Shown here piece after piece: positions 13,480-23,579 of a stretch of 64,000 nt of DNA (within the stretch, counting starts at the first letter, position 1; each line of letters starts with the position of its first letter). Source of the stretch: Syncephalis fuscata (taxonomy: Eukaryota > Zoopagomycota > Zoopagomycetes > Zoopagales > Piptocephalidaceae); contig JAHLTZ010000013.1 of the NCBI GenBank assembly GCA_025786725.1, positions 372,001 to 436,000 of the forward strand. Direction: 5' to 3'. The notes beneath the pieces were generated by a model. It worked only from the letters and a program-made list of their open reading frames with translations, was not told the origin of the DNA and ran no database searches. The position numbers and the translations under genes were made by a program.

Positions 13480-13598
13480 TTATGTTTGACTATCTCGTTT
13501 GTGTCAGTTAACATTGTACCTCTAATTATTATAATAAATTAGAGTAACTTTGAATTGTACTAATCATGTTGGAAAGTGTTGGATTAAACGATTAGCCT

Positions 13599-14997
13599 TT
13601 ATTGTGCACTGTCCAACAAAATACTAACTGCCCTATTAGGATCATTGCGTGATTCCATTAATACACTGACGATACGTTCACGCGGTATATCTGGAAGCAT
13701 ACTGGCCACCAATTCAATTTGCGCCTCATCTGGGAATGTCATTGCTTCCGGTCCAGCGGATGTTGTTGCAAATGCATTCATATAATTCTATTCAGCAAAT
13801 AAATAGATGAGTTTATACAGTTTAGATTTAATAATACAAATACTTACTCGGACCGCATTGGCTGATTGTGATGCCGGTAATTGTGGATCCGAACGTAATG
13901 ATCCGTCTTGTTGCGACTGCTGCTGTTGTTGCTGCTGCTGTTGTTGTTGCTGTTGCGGCTGCTGTTGTTCTTGGAATAAATTTGTTGGTGGTACCGGTAG
14001 TTGTGGTAGCGTATGTGTGCTTCTTCGTATTGGTACTGAGCCAAGTATTGGTGCAGATAATTTTGATGTCAAACGACGAATAAAGTTGGGGAATCGCCAG
14101 CGTTTTAAACCAAAAAATTGGCTCGATACAGCCAACCGGCCATGAGTCCACAAATAGCTGCAGCCACCGAACCAGGCCAGTTTGCAACCATTAACTAACA
14201 GTACACTATTAGTTTGCAGTGAAGATGTAGATCATCAGATTATTTTACTATACCTGTAGACCCAATAAATAAAGTAGTGATTTATCAGAAAATGTTATGC
14301 CAAATAGATGGAATCGATAGGCACACGGCAATCCGGCGTACATTTGATAAAGTGCGGCAAATATAAATCCATAACTGTTATACTATAAGTAACTGTTGAA
14401 GCTACTATGCAATTAGTAACTTACGGTCCTGAAGGAATGTAAACAAGACCAAGTGGACGTGCCAACGCTAGAACTACATCTGGAATACGACTGATAAGGC
14501 CGAGGTCGTATATAGCATTGACTAAGTATATATATATATGTCAGTATTGGCTATGGAATTGCCATGTCTACTGCTGCTTCTTGGCGTCAACTGCTTACCA
14601 CGTATTTACTCGAACCATATTGGCGTTCAACTGCACGACAGTGATATAGTAGCACGCAGCCAAATAACGCTTCTCCTGAACTAGCAAATGCCGAGCTTGA
14701 TACAAATAATCGCCAGTACTTGCGTTATAATCAGTAAGTACCGTGGTGTTTACTATGCTTGATGGCAATGACCAACAACTTACCTGGTGATGTACAGTTA
14801 GATGCGGTATAAGCTGTAGGTGCATCATATGTTTGAGGCGATAGACGGACGCCAGTATGGATAAGCCGCCAATGCCCCACACCATAGCTTTAGTTACGGG
14901 CGCGCCATTAAAGCCTATAGTATTTGGTATATTAGTGGGCTATTGGTTGGCTATTGAATTAGAAATAGCACGAACCAGAAGGGCCAGAGGAATTCAT
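13599..14997 (-). CDS. Dsc2/UBAC2-like rhomboid pseudoprotease with C-terminal CUE domain
   Basis: About six exons starting at Met 14997 (MNSSGPS/GFNGAPVTKA). The rhomboid-like core shows KHMMHLQLIPHLTVHHQ, YWRLF, GEALFGCVLLYHCRAVERQYGS, IPDVVLALARPLGLVYIPSGP, AALYQMYAGLP and FSDKSLLYLLGLQ. This is the Dsc2/Ucp14/UBAC2 pattern and lacks the Ser/His catalytic pair. A C-terminal linker has a 13-residue glutamine run (13914-13970), followed by an acidic CUE domain (ASMLPDIPRERIVSVL ending VSILLDSAQ). In fission yeast Dsc2 belongs to the Golgi Dsc ubiquitin ligase that activates SREBP. Within the penultimate exon the frame breaks in an A6 run (14112-14117). A seventh base would join GWLYRAN to the downstream KRWRFPNF, a typical Dsc2 continuation. 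The last exon alone (13599 upward) contains the CUE domain. Confidence 0.8.
13914..13970. repeat. CAG/CTG trinucleotide tract (polyGln-coding)
   Basis: An imperfect CTG/TTG tract encodes a run of 13 glutamines plus flanking Gln/Pro on the minus strand, in the linker before the CUE domain of the Dsc2-like protein. Length polymorphism would be expected. Confidence 0.85.
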
Positions 14998-16322
14998 AGC
15001 GGATAGGAAATGACAACAATGTATGTATACAAGCTAAAGAGAAAGAGACGAGAAAGCGAGAAAGTGCGTAGATTAAGAAATAATAATAATAATAGTAATA
15101 ATAAATTGGACTTGAATTTGAATTTATTATTAAGATGTACTAATGATCCACAAGTCTTATTTGGTTTATATATCAGTTGTTTAACTAGTATAATACTAAC
15201 ATTAATCATGTTGATATGTTAACGTCGATTTACATCAACTATTTGTATGGTTATTTGTGTGTTATGTTGTTGTTATTTGATAAACAATCTGTCCTAATGG
15301 TCAACCATTACCCCAGTTAATTGATCATATAGAATGTAATAAACTTTGAAAAGCTTGTTTACATTTACACACATTAAACACTTTAATAATTGTATAAAAA
15401 TACTCTATTGTTTTTAGTAAATGTTTTTATTGGAGTTGTGGTATGTACTGATGAAGCATGCTTAATGTAGCCCATATTTACAAGTAAATACGAGCCAGTG
15501 GACAGGGTACCACTTCATTAATATAAATGCCATATATCAGAAGTTAATATACCCACCCTTTCCCCTACACAGACTCATGGAAGAAGCGTAAGTGTAGTGA
15601 ATAAAGATGGGAGAACAAGTCGACCAACAAGTGGCCAACTTGCAGTATACAAAAGCAAATACTAAAGAAACGCGTGTACATATCAAACAATTACAGCGCA
15701 GTAACCATACTAACAACAACAATGCATAAATGGCTAGGATAATACTAAAGTGCAAGCGTTATCTTGCCGTTTATTGCTAATAAAAAAACATAAGAAGAGA
15801 AAAAGAAAGAAAGCTAGAGTGAAGTTAGCATAAGCCGTTGTGGTGTCGCTTTAAATTGAAAATGAGAAAATTTTGCTTGATTCGTCATGAGCACAGGGGA
15901 TCATCCCCCGCTTACCACTGCGAAGTTAGCTACCGCAACGTGCATTGCTATATTTGGCAATGTCAAAATATCCGGTTTTCAGCGCCAGGGCCATAACTTG
16001 CATGCCTTTCGCCATATTCCAAGTAATACTTGCGTATTGCACCATTGAAATAGAAAACAATAAAGCTATAGCATGTATCTGATTTAACGCTACATTTTCT
16101 ATATGTATCCAAGTAATTGTTGATCAACTTGTAGGTTCTTACGTCGCTTTCTGTAATATAATAAAAATGGCATTGCCTATTGTTATACGTATTTTTTGGA
16201 TAAAGTATACTTTATTCTCTTTATTCTTAATACATCCATTACGTTATTGATGCCGCTTTATCGCACATCATTATGATTTCTTAGCATTAGCTGCATAATT
16301 TAATTACAATAGTAGTTATCAA

Positions 16323-16356
<34 letters not shown>

Positions 16357-16393
16357 GCCATGACAATAGTCTTTCGGCAATTATTTAATAAAC
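14998..16393. other. Intergenic region with TTA microsatellite
   Basis: No supported gene. Short frames around 15010-15220 and 15537-15755 are simple-sequence or promoter artefacts. A (TTA)n microsatellite lies at about 16326-16356, just beyond the stop of the first F-box-like gene. Confidence 0.5.
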
Positions 16394-17965
16394 TTAAACC
16401 AATTCAGGTACAAAACTTCTAATGAGTGTTGCTTCCTTGTTCATCAGTATCATATGGCCAAATGCAACTGTACAATGTTCCACTCTTGATATTGGGAACG
16501 GATGAACATTCACTTTATCTGTTTTGACATCAACAATACAGTATCGGTTAAGGATATAATCGTAACCAACTATTTTTGTATCAATAAGATGCTGAAAATG
16601 GACAAATGTGTTGAATAAAGCGCTTATATGGGTGTACTGCCGGATCTTTCCATCCAATAGTGAAATAATGACCAGTGGCAAACGATCTTTTGAGCAGAAT
16701 ATAGCCAGATTATGTCTTGGAATTAAAATGAAATCTTCAGAGCCTTTTGCCGAGTAGCTGCGTTCAAAAATGGGTCCCTTGCTTAAGGATATTACTTTAA
16801 TGCTGTGTTGCCAGCTCGTTATGCTGCCATTTGGTGTATTTTCGGGTAAACAGTCATTACAGTAAAGTAGTACACGATCGCAGTCAATGGAGTAAAACTT
16901 TGACCGTCTTACAATTGCGTTATTGGCTAAGGTCAAATAACCCGAGGCAATTGTGGTCGTTTGTGCCGTACTGTGATCGGCAAGTATTGAGCTGGTATGA
17001 GAAGCTAATGGCATGCAAGTTATCTTATACGACACTGTGCTTTCATGAGCATAGTATTTCAAAAAAATCATTTTGCTACTATCTGTCGTATGTATTCTAA
17101 ATTGATCACTATAATCGGTTTCTGAAGTCTTAATAAACTGAGGCTCACGTAATTGAGGCCTTGAAAAGCTGCTACAAAATAGCTGTGCGCAGCCATCGAT
17201 TTTCGATCTAGCAAATAACAAAGACGTATTTATAATTCTACCATCCCATTCACCATCGAAATCGATAGACTGTAGCAGTTGGCGACTGTTTGCGTTCCAT
17301 ATCTGAAGAACATCCAAAGGCTTTCCATCGTATTTTAGATGTAGAATTACACACAAGCCATTATCAACCTCGTTTGTTCTTTGTCTATGTTGGAAGAATG
17401 TTATGTTTTTTATCGCCACCAAGCCGGTTCGACTAAGATCTAGCGGATAAATCTTGGCTGTGTTCTTTGGCGAAAGCTTAACTAAAGCAATTTCGAAATT
17501 TCGATAAGTTGCTATTGCGATCCAGCCAGGATAGCTTGCAACAATCGATAGACCAGGATTTCGTAGTTTCAGCCTTGTATCTATATGAAAAGGTCTCAAA
17601 TAAACCGTCGATGTTGGCTTGTTTTCTTGCCAATTCAAACCCATATTGATACGCTGGCTATATCTCTGAAACCAAGTAAATCTTGATGTAGCTTTATTTT
17701 CCGTGTCAGCTACTGTCGCTGATACTGCCTGCTCATGTTCCAATTGCCACTGCAACCAGTCAATATCCGTGTTAATGTCACGTGGAAATGTTTGCATATA
17801 CAGCCTGTACCAAAGGCTGTTGCAACTAATAGCGCTATACAATGCTTTACAAGTACACGCTAAAGCAATAGTGGCAGTAGTTCCACTCAACAGCGATATA
17901 TGATGAACTAGTTCGACTATTTGCCATACTTTTGGCAACATGTTGTTGTTACTTTTGAGTGACAT
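16394..17965 (-). CDS. Intronless F-box-like protein, tandem copy 1
   Basis: A single uninterrupted exon. The frame is open from 18112, but I start at Met 17965, which aligns with the start of the neighbouring paralogue (523 residues). Residues ~10-60 resemble an F-box: LPKVWQIVELVHHISLL, then IALACTCKALYSAI, then SLWYRLY. The rest has beta-rich repeating segments such as PGWIAIA, LLYC and LAIFCSKDRLPLVIISLLDG, suggesting a propeller-like domain without clear WD or Kelch signatures. A block at ~239-259 (LQIWNANSRQLLQSIDFDGE, then WDGRII) is nearly identical in all three family members. A role as a substrate-recruiting F-box protein is inferred, not demonstrated. Unlike its neighbours it lacks introns, which could reflect an ancestral retrocopy. 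Confidence 0.7.
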   Translation of the reverse strand: MSLKSNNNMLPKVWQIVELVHHISLLSGTTATIALACTCKALYSAISCNSLWYRLYMQTFPRDINTDIDWLQWQLEHEQAVSATVADTENKATSRFTWFQRYSQRINMGLNWQENKPTSTVYLRPFHIDTRLKLRNPGLSIVASYPGWIAIATYRNFEIALVKLSPKNTAKIYPLDLSRTGLVAIKNITFFQHRQRTNEVDNGLCVILHLKYDGKPLDVLQIWNANSRQLLQSIDFDGEWDGRIINTSLLFARSKIDGCAQLFCSSFSRPQLREPQFIKTSETDYSDQFRIHTTDSSKMIFLKYYAHESTVSYKITCMPLASHTSSILADHSTAQTTTIASGYLTLANNAIVRRSKFYSIDCDRVLLYCNDCLPENTPNGSITSWQHSIKVISLSKGPIFERSYSAKGSEDFILIPRHNLAIFCSKDRLPLVIISLLDGKIRQYTHISALFNTFVHFQHLIDTKIVGYDYILNRYCIVDVKTDKVNVHPFPISRVEHCTVAFGHMILMNKEATLIRSFVPELV

Positions 17966-18605
17966 GATGGAGGACAAGGCGAATAAATGAAGTAGTTGCA
18001 TGCAACGGAAAAGGCCTGTGTTTAAATAAAGCATGTGAGCTGCAGGTAAACCGTTTTGGTCTAAATACTTCAATTCTAGCGATTGGTTCTTGTGAGCTAG
18101 TCCAACTTGCATCTACACATTTTGGTCTAACCTAACTTGTATATATTTAGCTTTTCCACTATCTTACTTCCATATTGTGTCGGGGTTTGGTATACTTATA
18201 ATAACAAAGTTAAATCTATTATAGCTATTATAATTATAACACCAATCTGTAAATCGGAGTTTTAATTTTGCCTGACTAATATTTTTACCACATATCCAAC
18301 TAACCGGTAATGATTTACCATTATTGCAGATCATTTAAGAACAAAGAAGCGGTTTAATTTATCCCGCAAATAATCATACAAACTACCAAAAAACATACTC
18401 ATATGAAACCAACAATGCGAATCGTCATTGTCGGCGTCAACAAAATATTAACACTATTAGCATTATTATTGTTATATCAAATAGACACTTTCTTACGATT
18501 AGTTGCTACTTGTGTTTTTATTTTTTAAATATTTTATTGTTAGGATTATTTAGAATAACTAAATATATTGACTTTGAAAATACTATAAGTGATGATCTAA
18601 TCAAT
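17966..18605. other. Spacer between tandem F-box-like genes
   Basis: About 640 bases of AT-rich sequence between copy 1 and the stop of copy 2. The frame of copy 1 stays open to 18112 but shows no similarity to the start of copy 2. No other feature seen. Confidence 0.45.
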
Positions 18606-20174
18606 CTACATCAATTTAGGAACAAAGCTTGTAATGAGCGTTGCCTCTTTAGTAATCAGTAGCATGTGCCCCAATGCAACTGCACAGCATTCTACTTTTG
18701 ATACTGGAAATGAATAGACGTTTACATCACCTGTCACAGTATCGATAATACAATAACGGTCAGTTTTGTAGTCAAAGCCAATAATTTTCGTATCAATAAG
18801 GTGCTGAAACTCATAAATTTTGTCACCTAAAATGCTTATATTGATGTGTTGCTGAATTTCTCCATCCAATAATGAAACAATTACCAATTCAAAGCGTAAT
18901 CTCGAGTAAAATACGGCCAAATCGTGTGCTGCAATTAAAAGTAAACTTTCAAATCCATCTGATGAATAACTACATTCAAATATGGCTCCTCTTTTTAAAG
19001 AAACTACTTTGATGTAACGCTGCCAATTCTTTATATTGCCATTTGAAGTCACTTCAGTTAAATAAAAGCTGCAGTAAAATAATATCCGATCATAGCTAAT
19101 TGAGTACAATTTTAATCGACGCACAGTCGAGCCATTGGGTAAAACTAAATAGCCTGAGGTAATCTCAGTCACTTGTGGTGTATCGTAATCCGTAGTTATC
19201 GAGTTTGCATCATGCGTTAATGAAACGCGTACTATTTTATATAAAGTGCTTATTCTATCAGTGCAACTTAAAAGAATAATTTCCTTGCTATTTGCTGTAT
19301 GTATTCTAAAATTATTCATGTTGCGGATGTTTGAAACATTAACGAGTTGAGGCTTACATAATCTTGTTTCCGAAAAATTACTATAAAATAATCGGGCTGA
19401 TTTGATGTTTTTGAATTTGGAAAATAACAAAGATCCGCCTATAATTCTACCATCCCATTCGCCATCGAAATCGATAGACTGTAGCAGCTGACGACTGTTT
19501 GCGTTCCATATTTGAAGTACGTCCATGGATTTTCCAATGTATTCTAAGTGTAGAATCACACACGTGCTTTCATCTGCATCGTTTGTCTGCAGTCGATATT
19601 GATAAAAAGTTATGTTTTTTATCGTTTTTAAGTTATTTTTATCCAGATCTAGTAAATAGATTTTGGCTGTATTTTTTGGCAAAATTTCAATCAAGTCGAT
19701 TTGCAAACCAGAACGACTTGCTATTGCAAACCAGCCAGGATAGCTTGCAATAATTGTTTTAGCGGAAATTCGTAGTGCTAGTATCTTATATATCTCGAAA
19801 GGCTTTAGGTGAACTGTCGATGTTGGTTTGCTTTTTTGCCAATTCAATTCCGTGTTTACACGCTGGATGTATAACTGAAACCAAGTGAACATTGATGTAT
19901 CTTTGTTTTCTGCTGCAGTTGCTTCTCCTGTTATTTTTGATTCTTGATTTAATTGCCACTTTGACCAGTCAATATTGGTGTTGATATCACAAGGAAAGTT
20001 ATTTTGGTAAAATTTGTGCCATAAACTATCGTAGTTTATGATAGAATTATGCAATGATTTGCAAGTGCGTGCCAAGGCAATAGTGGTAGTTATTCCACTC
20101 AACATCGATATATGGTAAACTATATTGACAGTTTGCCATATTTTCGGCAGTGTATCATTATTGTGCGCTGACAT
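18606..20174 (-). CDS. Intronless F-box-like protein, tandem copy 2
   Basis: A single exon of 522 residues from Met 20174; an in-frame Met seven codons upstream (20195) is possible. It is collinear with copy 1 along its full length. Shared landmarks are LPKIWQTVNIVYHISML, IALARTCKSLHNSI, SLWHKFY, YPGWFAIASRSGLQI, the near-identical LQIWNANSRQLLQ/SIDFDGEWDGRII block, and the C-terminal GHMLLITKEATLITSFVPKL. The intact frame argues for a functional gene. The family is not recognisable to me beyond the N-terminal F-box-like helices, and the beta-rich remainder may be a divergent propeller. It is co-oriented with copy 1 and the decayed copy 3, consistent with local tandem duplication. Confidence 0.7.
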   Translation of the reverse strand: MSAHNNDTLPKIWQTVNIVYHISMLSGITTTIALARTCKSLHNSIINYDSLWHKFYQNNFPCDINTNIDWSKWQLNQESKITGEATAAENKDTSMFTWFQLYIQRVNTELNWQKSKPTSTVHLKPFEIYKILALRISAKTIIASYPGWFAIASRSGLQIDLIEILPKNTAKIYLLDLDKNNLKTIKNITFYQYRLQTNDADESTCVILHLEYIGKSMDVLQIWNANSRQLLQSIDFDGEWDGRIIGGSLLFSKFKNIKSARLFYSNFSETRLCKPQLVNVSNIRNMNNFRIHTANSKEIILLSCTDRISTLYKIVRVSLTHDANSITTDYDTPQVTEITSGYLVLPNGSTVRRLKLYSISYDRILFYCSFYLTEVTSNGNIKNWQRYIKVVSLKRGAIFECSYSSDGFESLLLIAAHDLAVFYSRLRFELVIVSLLDGEIQQHINISILGDKIYEFQHLIDTKIIGFDYKTDRYCIIDTVTGDVNVYSFPVSKVECCAVALGHMLLITKEATLITSFVPKLM

Positions 20175-20520
20175 GATGGAAATAAAACTAAACAAACAAA
20201 ATATTCACTTGTAACAATGGGTCTTTTAACTAAGCAAATTCGCATGACACAGCAATTATGACGCATGTAAATTGAGTCATTCGGCATTATAATTATTTTT
20301 TAAGGTGGTTTACCATTTATATACATACGTTAATCTAATATAATTTGAATTAGTGTTTCTTTTTGTTACACATTTATTACTTTACTGTTACCGTTCTGGT
20401 TATATTATTCTACATTTGCACATATTAACTACAAAATCAATTAAAATAATGATTACTAATTTATTATTATTGCCATTGTTACTGTTGTAATGATAATCAA
20501 TCAGTGATGATCTAATCAAT

Positions 20521-21940
20521 TTACATCAATTCAGGTATAAAACTTGTAATCAGTGTTCTCTCCTTATTTAGCAATAACATGTGCCCAAATGCAAATATAC
20601 AGTATTTTACATTTGATATTGGAAATGATAGACATTACATCGCCTGTTACGGCATTAATTATACAGTATTGGTTAGCGGTGCAATTGCAACCAATGATTT
20701 TTGTATCGATAGGATGCTGAAAGCCATAAAACTTGTCGCCTAAAATGCTTACAGCAATATGGTGCAAATCTTTCCATCCAACAATGAAATGATAACTAAT
20801 TTAAAGGGGATTTTCGAGTGAAATACGGCCAAATTATGTGTTGAAATTAAAAGTAAATTTTTAGGCCCATTTGATGGATAACTACATTCAAAAATGGCTC
20901 CTTTGCTTAAAGAAATTACTTTGATGTAGCGCTGCCGATTCCGTATAATGCAACTTGAAGTCTCCGTTTTTAATTCAAAGCTGATGTGAATTAACAAGCG
21001 ATTGCAGTCAATGGAGTAAACTTTCTTCTGATCTATGAATGCATCATTGAGCAAATTCAAATATTCCAAAGCAATCTGGGCCATCTGTGGCGTGCTGTAA
21101 TCGTTCATTGCCAGGCTGATATCGGGTGCTAATAAAATACGTATTATTCTATACGATATTTCATTGCTACGAGTAAAGTATTGTAAAAGCATCATCTTGT
21201 TATTGTTGGCCGTATGTATTTTAAATGTGTCACTATAACTCATTGCCGAGGCACTAAAGGGTTGAGACTCACAGGCTGGTATCTTTGAAAGTCGGCTATG
21301 GGGTAGCTGGGTGGTGTAGCCGTCTTTATACTTGGAAAACAGCAAAGATGCGCCGATGATTCTACCGTCCCATTCACCATCAAAATCGATAGACTGCAGC
21401 AGTTGGTAACTATTCGCATTCCATATTTGAAGTACATTTAATGGTTTGTTGGCATACTCCGAATGTATAATTAAACGCACACCTTCATCCGTATCATTTT
21501 TTGTTGTCGATGTTGGTGGAATTTATGTTTTCTATCGTTCTTAAATTGGTTTCATCCAAATCTAGAGAATATGTTTTAGTTGTATTCTTTGGAAAGAGCT
21601 TAATCAAGTCAACTTGAGGATCCGGAAGAGCTGCTATTGCAACTCAGCCAGGATAGATTGCACTAGTTGCTCTATTGGAATATTGTAACGATTACAGTTT
21701 GTGTAAACTAAGAGGTTTTAAATAAATTGTCAATACTGGCTTGTTATTTTGCCAGTTTAATTCCGTGTTGATACGCTGACGGTATAGTTGAAACCAGGTA
21801 GATTTGGGTGCAGCTTTATTTTCCATGTCAGTCGTTGCTCCTGTTCTAACTGCTACTCTGACCAGTCAGTATTAGTATTGATATCACGAGGAAAATCATG
21901 TTAGTATAATTTGTACCAATATGAAAAGACAAAGATTATA
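20521..21940 (-). pseudogene. F-box-like family copy 3, decayed and 5'-truncated
   Basis: Homology to copies 1 and 2 runs from the conserved end (ITSFIPELM, stop 20521-20523) up to about 21935, where it fades inside the region after the F-box, so the F-box itself is missing. It has several frame changes (near 20640, 20755 and 21500). It also has true nonsense substitutions: the Trp of the YPGW motif is TGA (~21645), and a Trp codon after DWSE is TAG (~21850). A 243-codon piece (21480-20749) is still open and keeps the SIDFDGEWDGRII block. Unlike the single-base breaks elsewhere in the window, the nonsense changes indicate genuine decay. Confidence 0.8.
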
Positions 21941-22182
21941 CATGACAAAGTTAATAATTAAATCTGTATTCAATAGTATTTTAACTGTGATTCATTATGA
22001 TTAATGGCCATTTGTAAACAAATAAATAATAAAATTAGATAATTTATTCAGCATTCATAAACAAATTAACTGAATGGGACAGTCATCATCGGCATTATCG
22101 TTGTAAGCCGTGAAAAAACAAAAAAACCTCGTTGATTATTATTAGCATAGTTGAAATTAGATATCATGATTGATTGTTGGAT

Positions 22183-23579
22183 TTAGGCTATCTCACTGGT
22201 AGCCTTTTTGGCTTCTGGTGTCTGGCCGTAGCCTGTCTCGTTAGCGTCGTGTGAGGTATCCTTTACCTGGCGAGCAACGTAGAAGGCTGGAATTACAGCC
22301 ACCAAAAGTAAAACCCAGTTGATGATCAACTGCACTAAAAGACTGACTTTGGCACTTGCAATAGCCCATGAAATGGCACCACCAGCTGACTGGACACCTT
22401 TGTAAAGGCCGGCATAACGGGCCAACAATGAAGGATCGTTCGTAAGTGCACCCATCATCCAGTAGCACCAGGACTGCACGATGGCATCCAGCAAGCCATA
22501 GAAGAAGTAAAGAATAATAGGGCCGGCAGCGCGTGCAGAGTCTTTGAAGTTAATGTCTTGTTTTGCAGTTTCGGCAGTGTACTGGAGTTGCATAGCTAAA
22601 CCACCACCCCAAATGGCACAGGAGATTACAGCTATAGCGATGAGACTATAGATGGCCTTGACACTTCGATTGAAACGAGGCGAGTCGAGGAAGTAGCCAA
22701 TACCAAAGGCACCGATCATTTGAGCTCCCCAATAAAATACGTTGTTTAGACCACGTGTGCTTATCTCGAAAAGTGGTGCATTATAACCATCGAATTGATA
22801 GCTATAGAACCAGTTGGACGCTAAAAACATTGGCAACAAGCAAAGCATACGCCAGTCGGTGAATGCCTTAACTATGCCCATTACTTCCTCGCCGACACTG
22901 CGGGACTTTTCAATAACTACTGGAGTACCATCTTCACGAATCATCTTATTGGGATTCACCATAAATATTGGAATGACTGAGGCAGCAGCCATGATGACAA
23001 TAAAGGCAATGTAGGTGCTATCATTGACAGATTTGGCGGTCGAGTTGAGATTGGCAACAAATGGAATAAGACCACCAATGACACCGCCCATGTTGAAAAT
23101 GACCCAGAAGATAGAAATAAACCGACCCTTACGATCTTCAGTTGGATATGACATCATAATGGCACCTTGTGCCGTCCATAATAAAGCTGCACCAATACCA
23201 AGAATGGCACCAGCGGCAATTGAGAAAGCACCAGAGCCGGTGTGATTGAAGGCAAGGTAGGATCCGGCATAAAGAACGTAGGTCAACGAGCCGGCAATCA
23301 TAAGAATTTTTGATCCTAGTGTATTGTGGATGGCACCGGCCACCACGCCAAACAAGGCGAAGCAGGTGTAAAGAGCAGTATTGGCTTTGGCAGATACATT
23401 GCCATCAACCTGACCACCACCACCCATACCGTTCAACGCATTGAACATGCCAGATGTGCTGTAGATTGTAATTAACTCGTGAGAAAAATTCTTATGTTTC
23501 GATGGCAGCAGCAAACTTACCCAAAGAGCACAAAGCCCAGCATGACAATCTGGACAAGCGGCGACCTGTAGCTTAACAT
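22183..23579 (-). CDS. UNC93-like major facilitator superfamily membrane protein
   Basis: Two exons: 23579-23521 (MLSYRSPLVQIVMLGFVLFG) and 23458-22183, with a 62-nt intron; 444 residues. The second exon opens with TSGMFNALNGMGGGGQ, the hallmark of fungal UNC93-like (DUF895) transporters, followed by about ten or more hydrophobic helices. These include LFGVVAGAIHNTLGSK, GAALLWTAQGAIMMSYPTEDRKG, the WVIFNMGGVIGGLIPF helix and SWCYWMMGALTND. The C-terminus is hydrophilic. The open frame continues upstream of the intron boundary to 23670, but that part is intron plus 5' UTR. Family members are polytopic membrane proteins of mostly unknown substrate; animal UNC-93 regulates a potassium channel. 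It is unbroken, and its codon use resembles that of highly expressed genes. Confidence 0.85.

Noticed and set aside
13807-14145. Open frames on the + strand opposite the Dsc2-like gene, one with a long Cys run
   Set aside because: They are the complement of the polyglutamine tract and flanking coding sequence on the minus strand.
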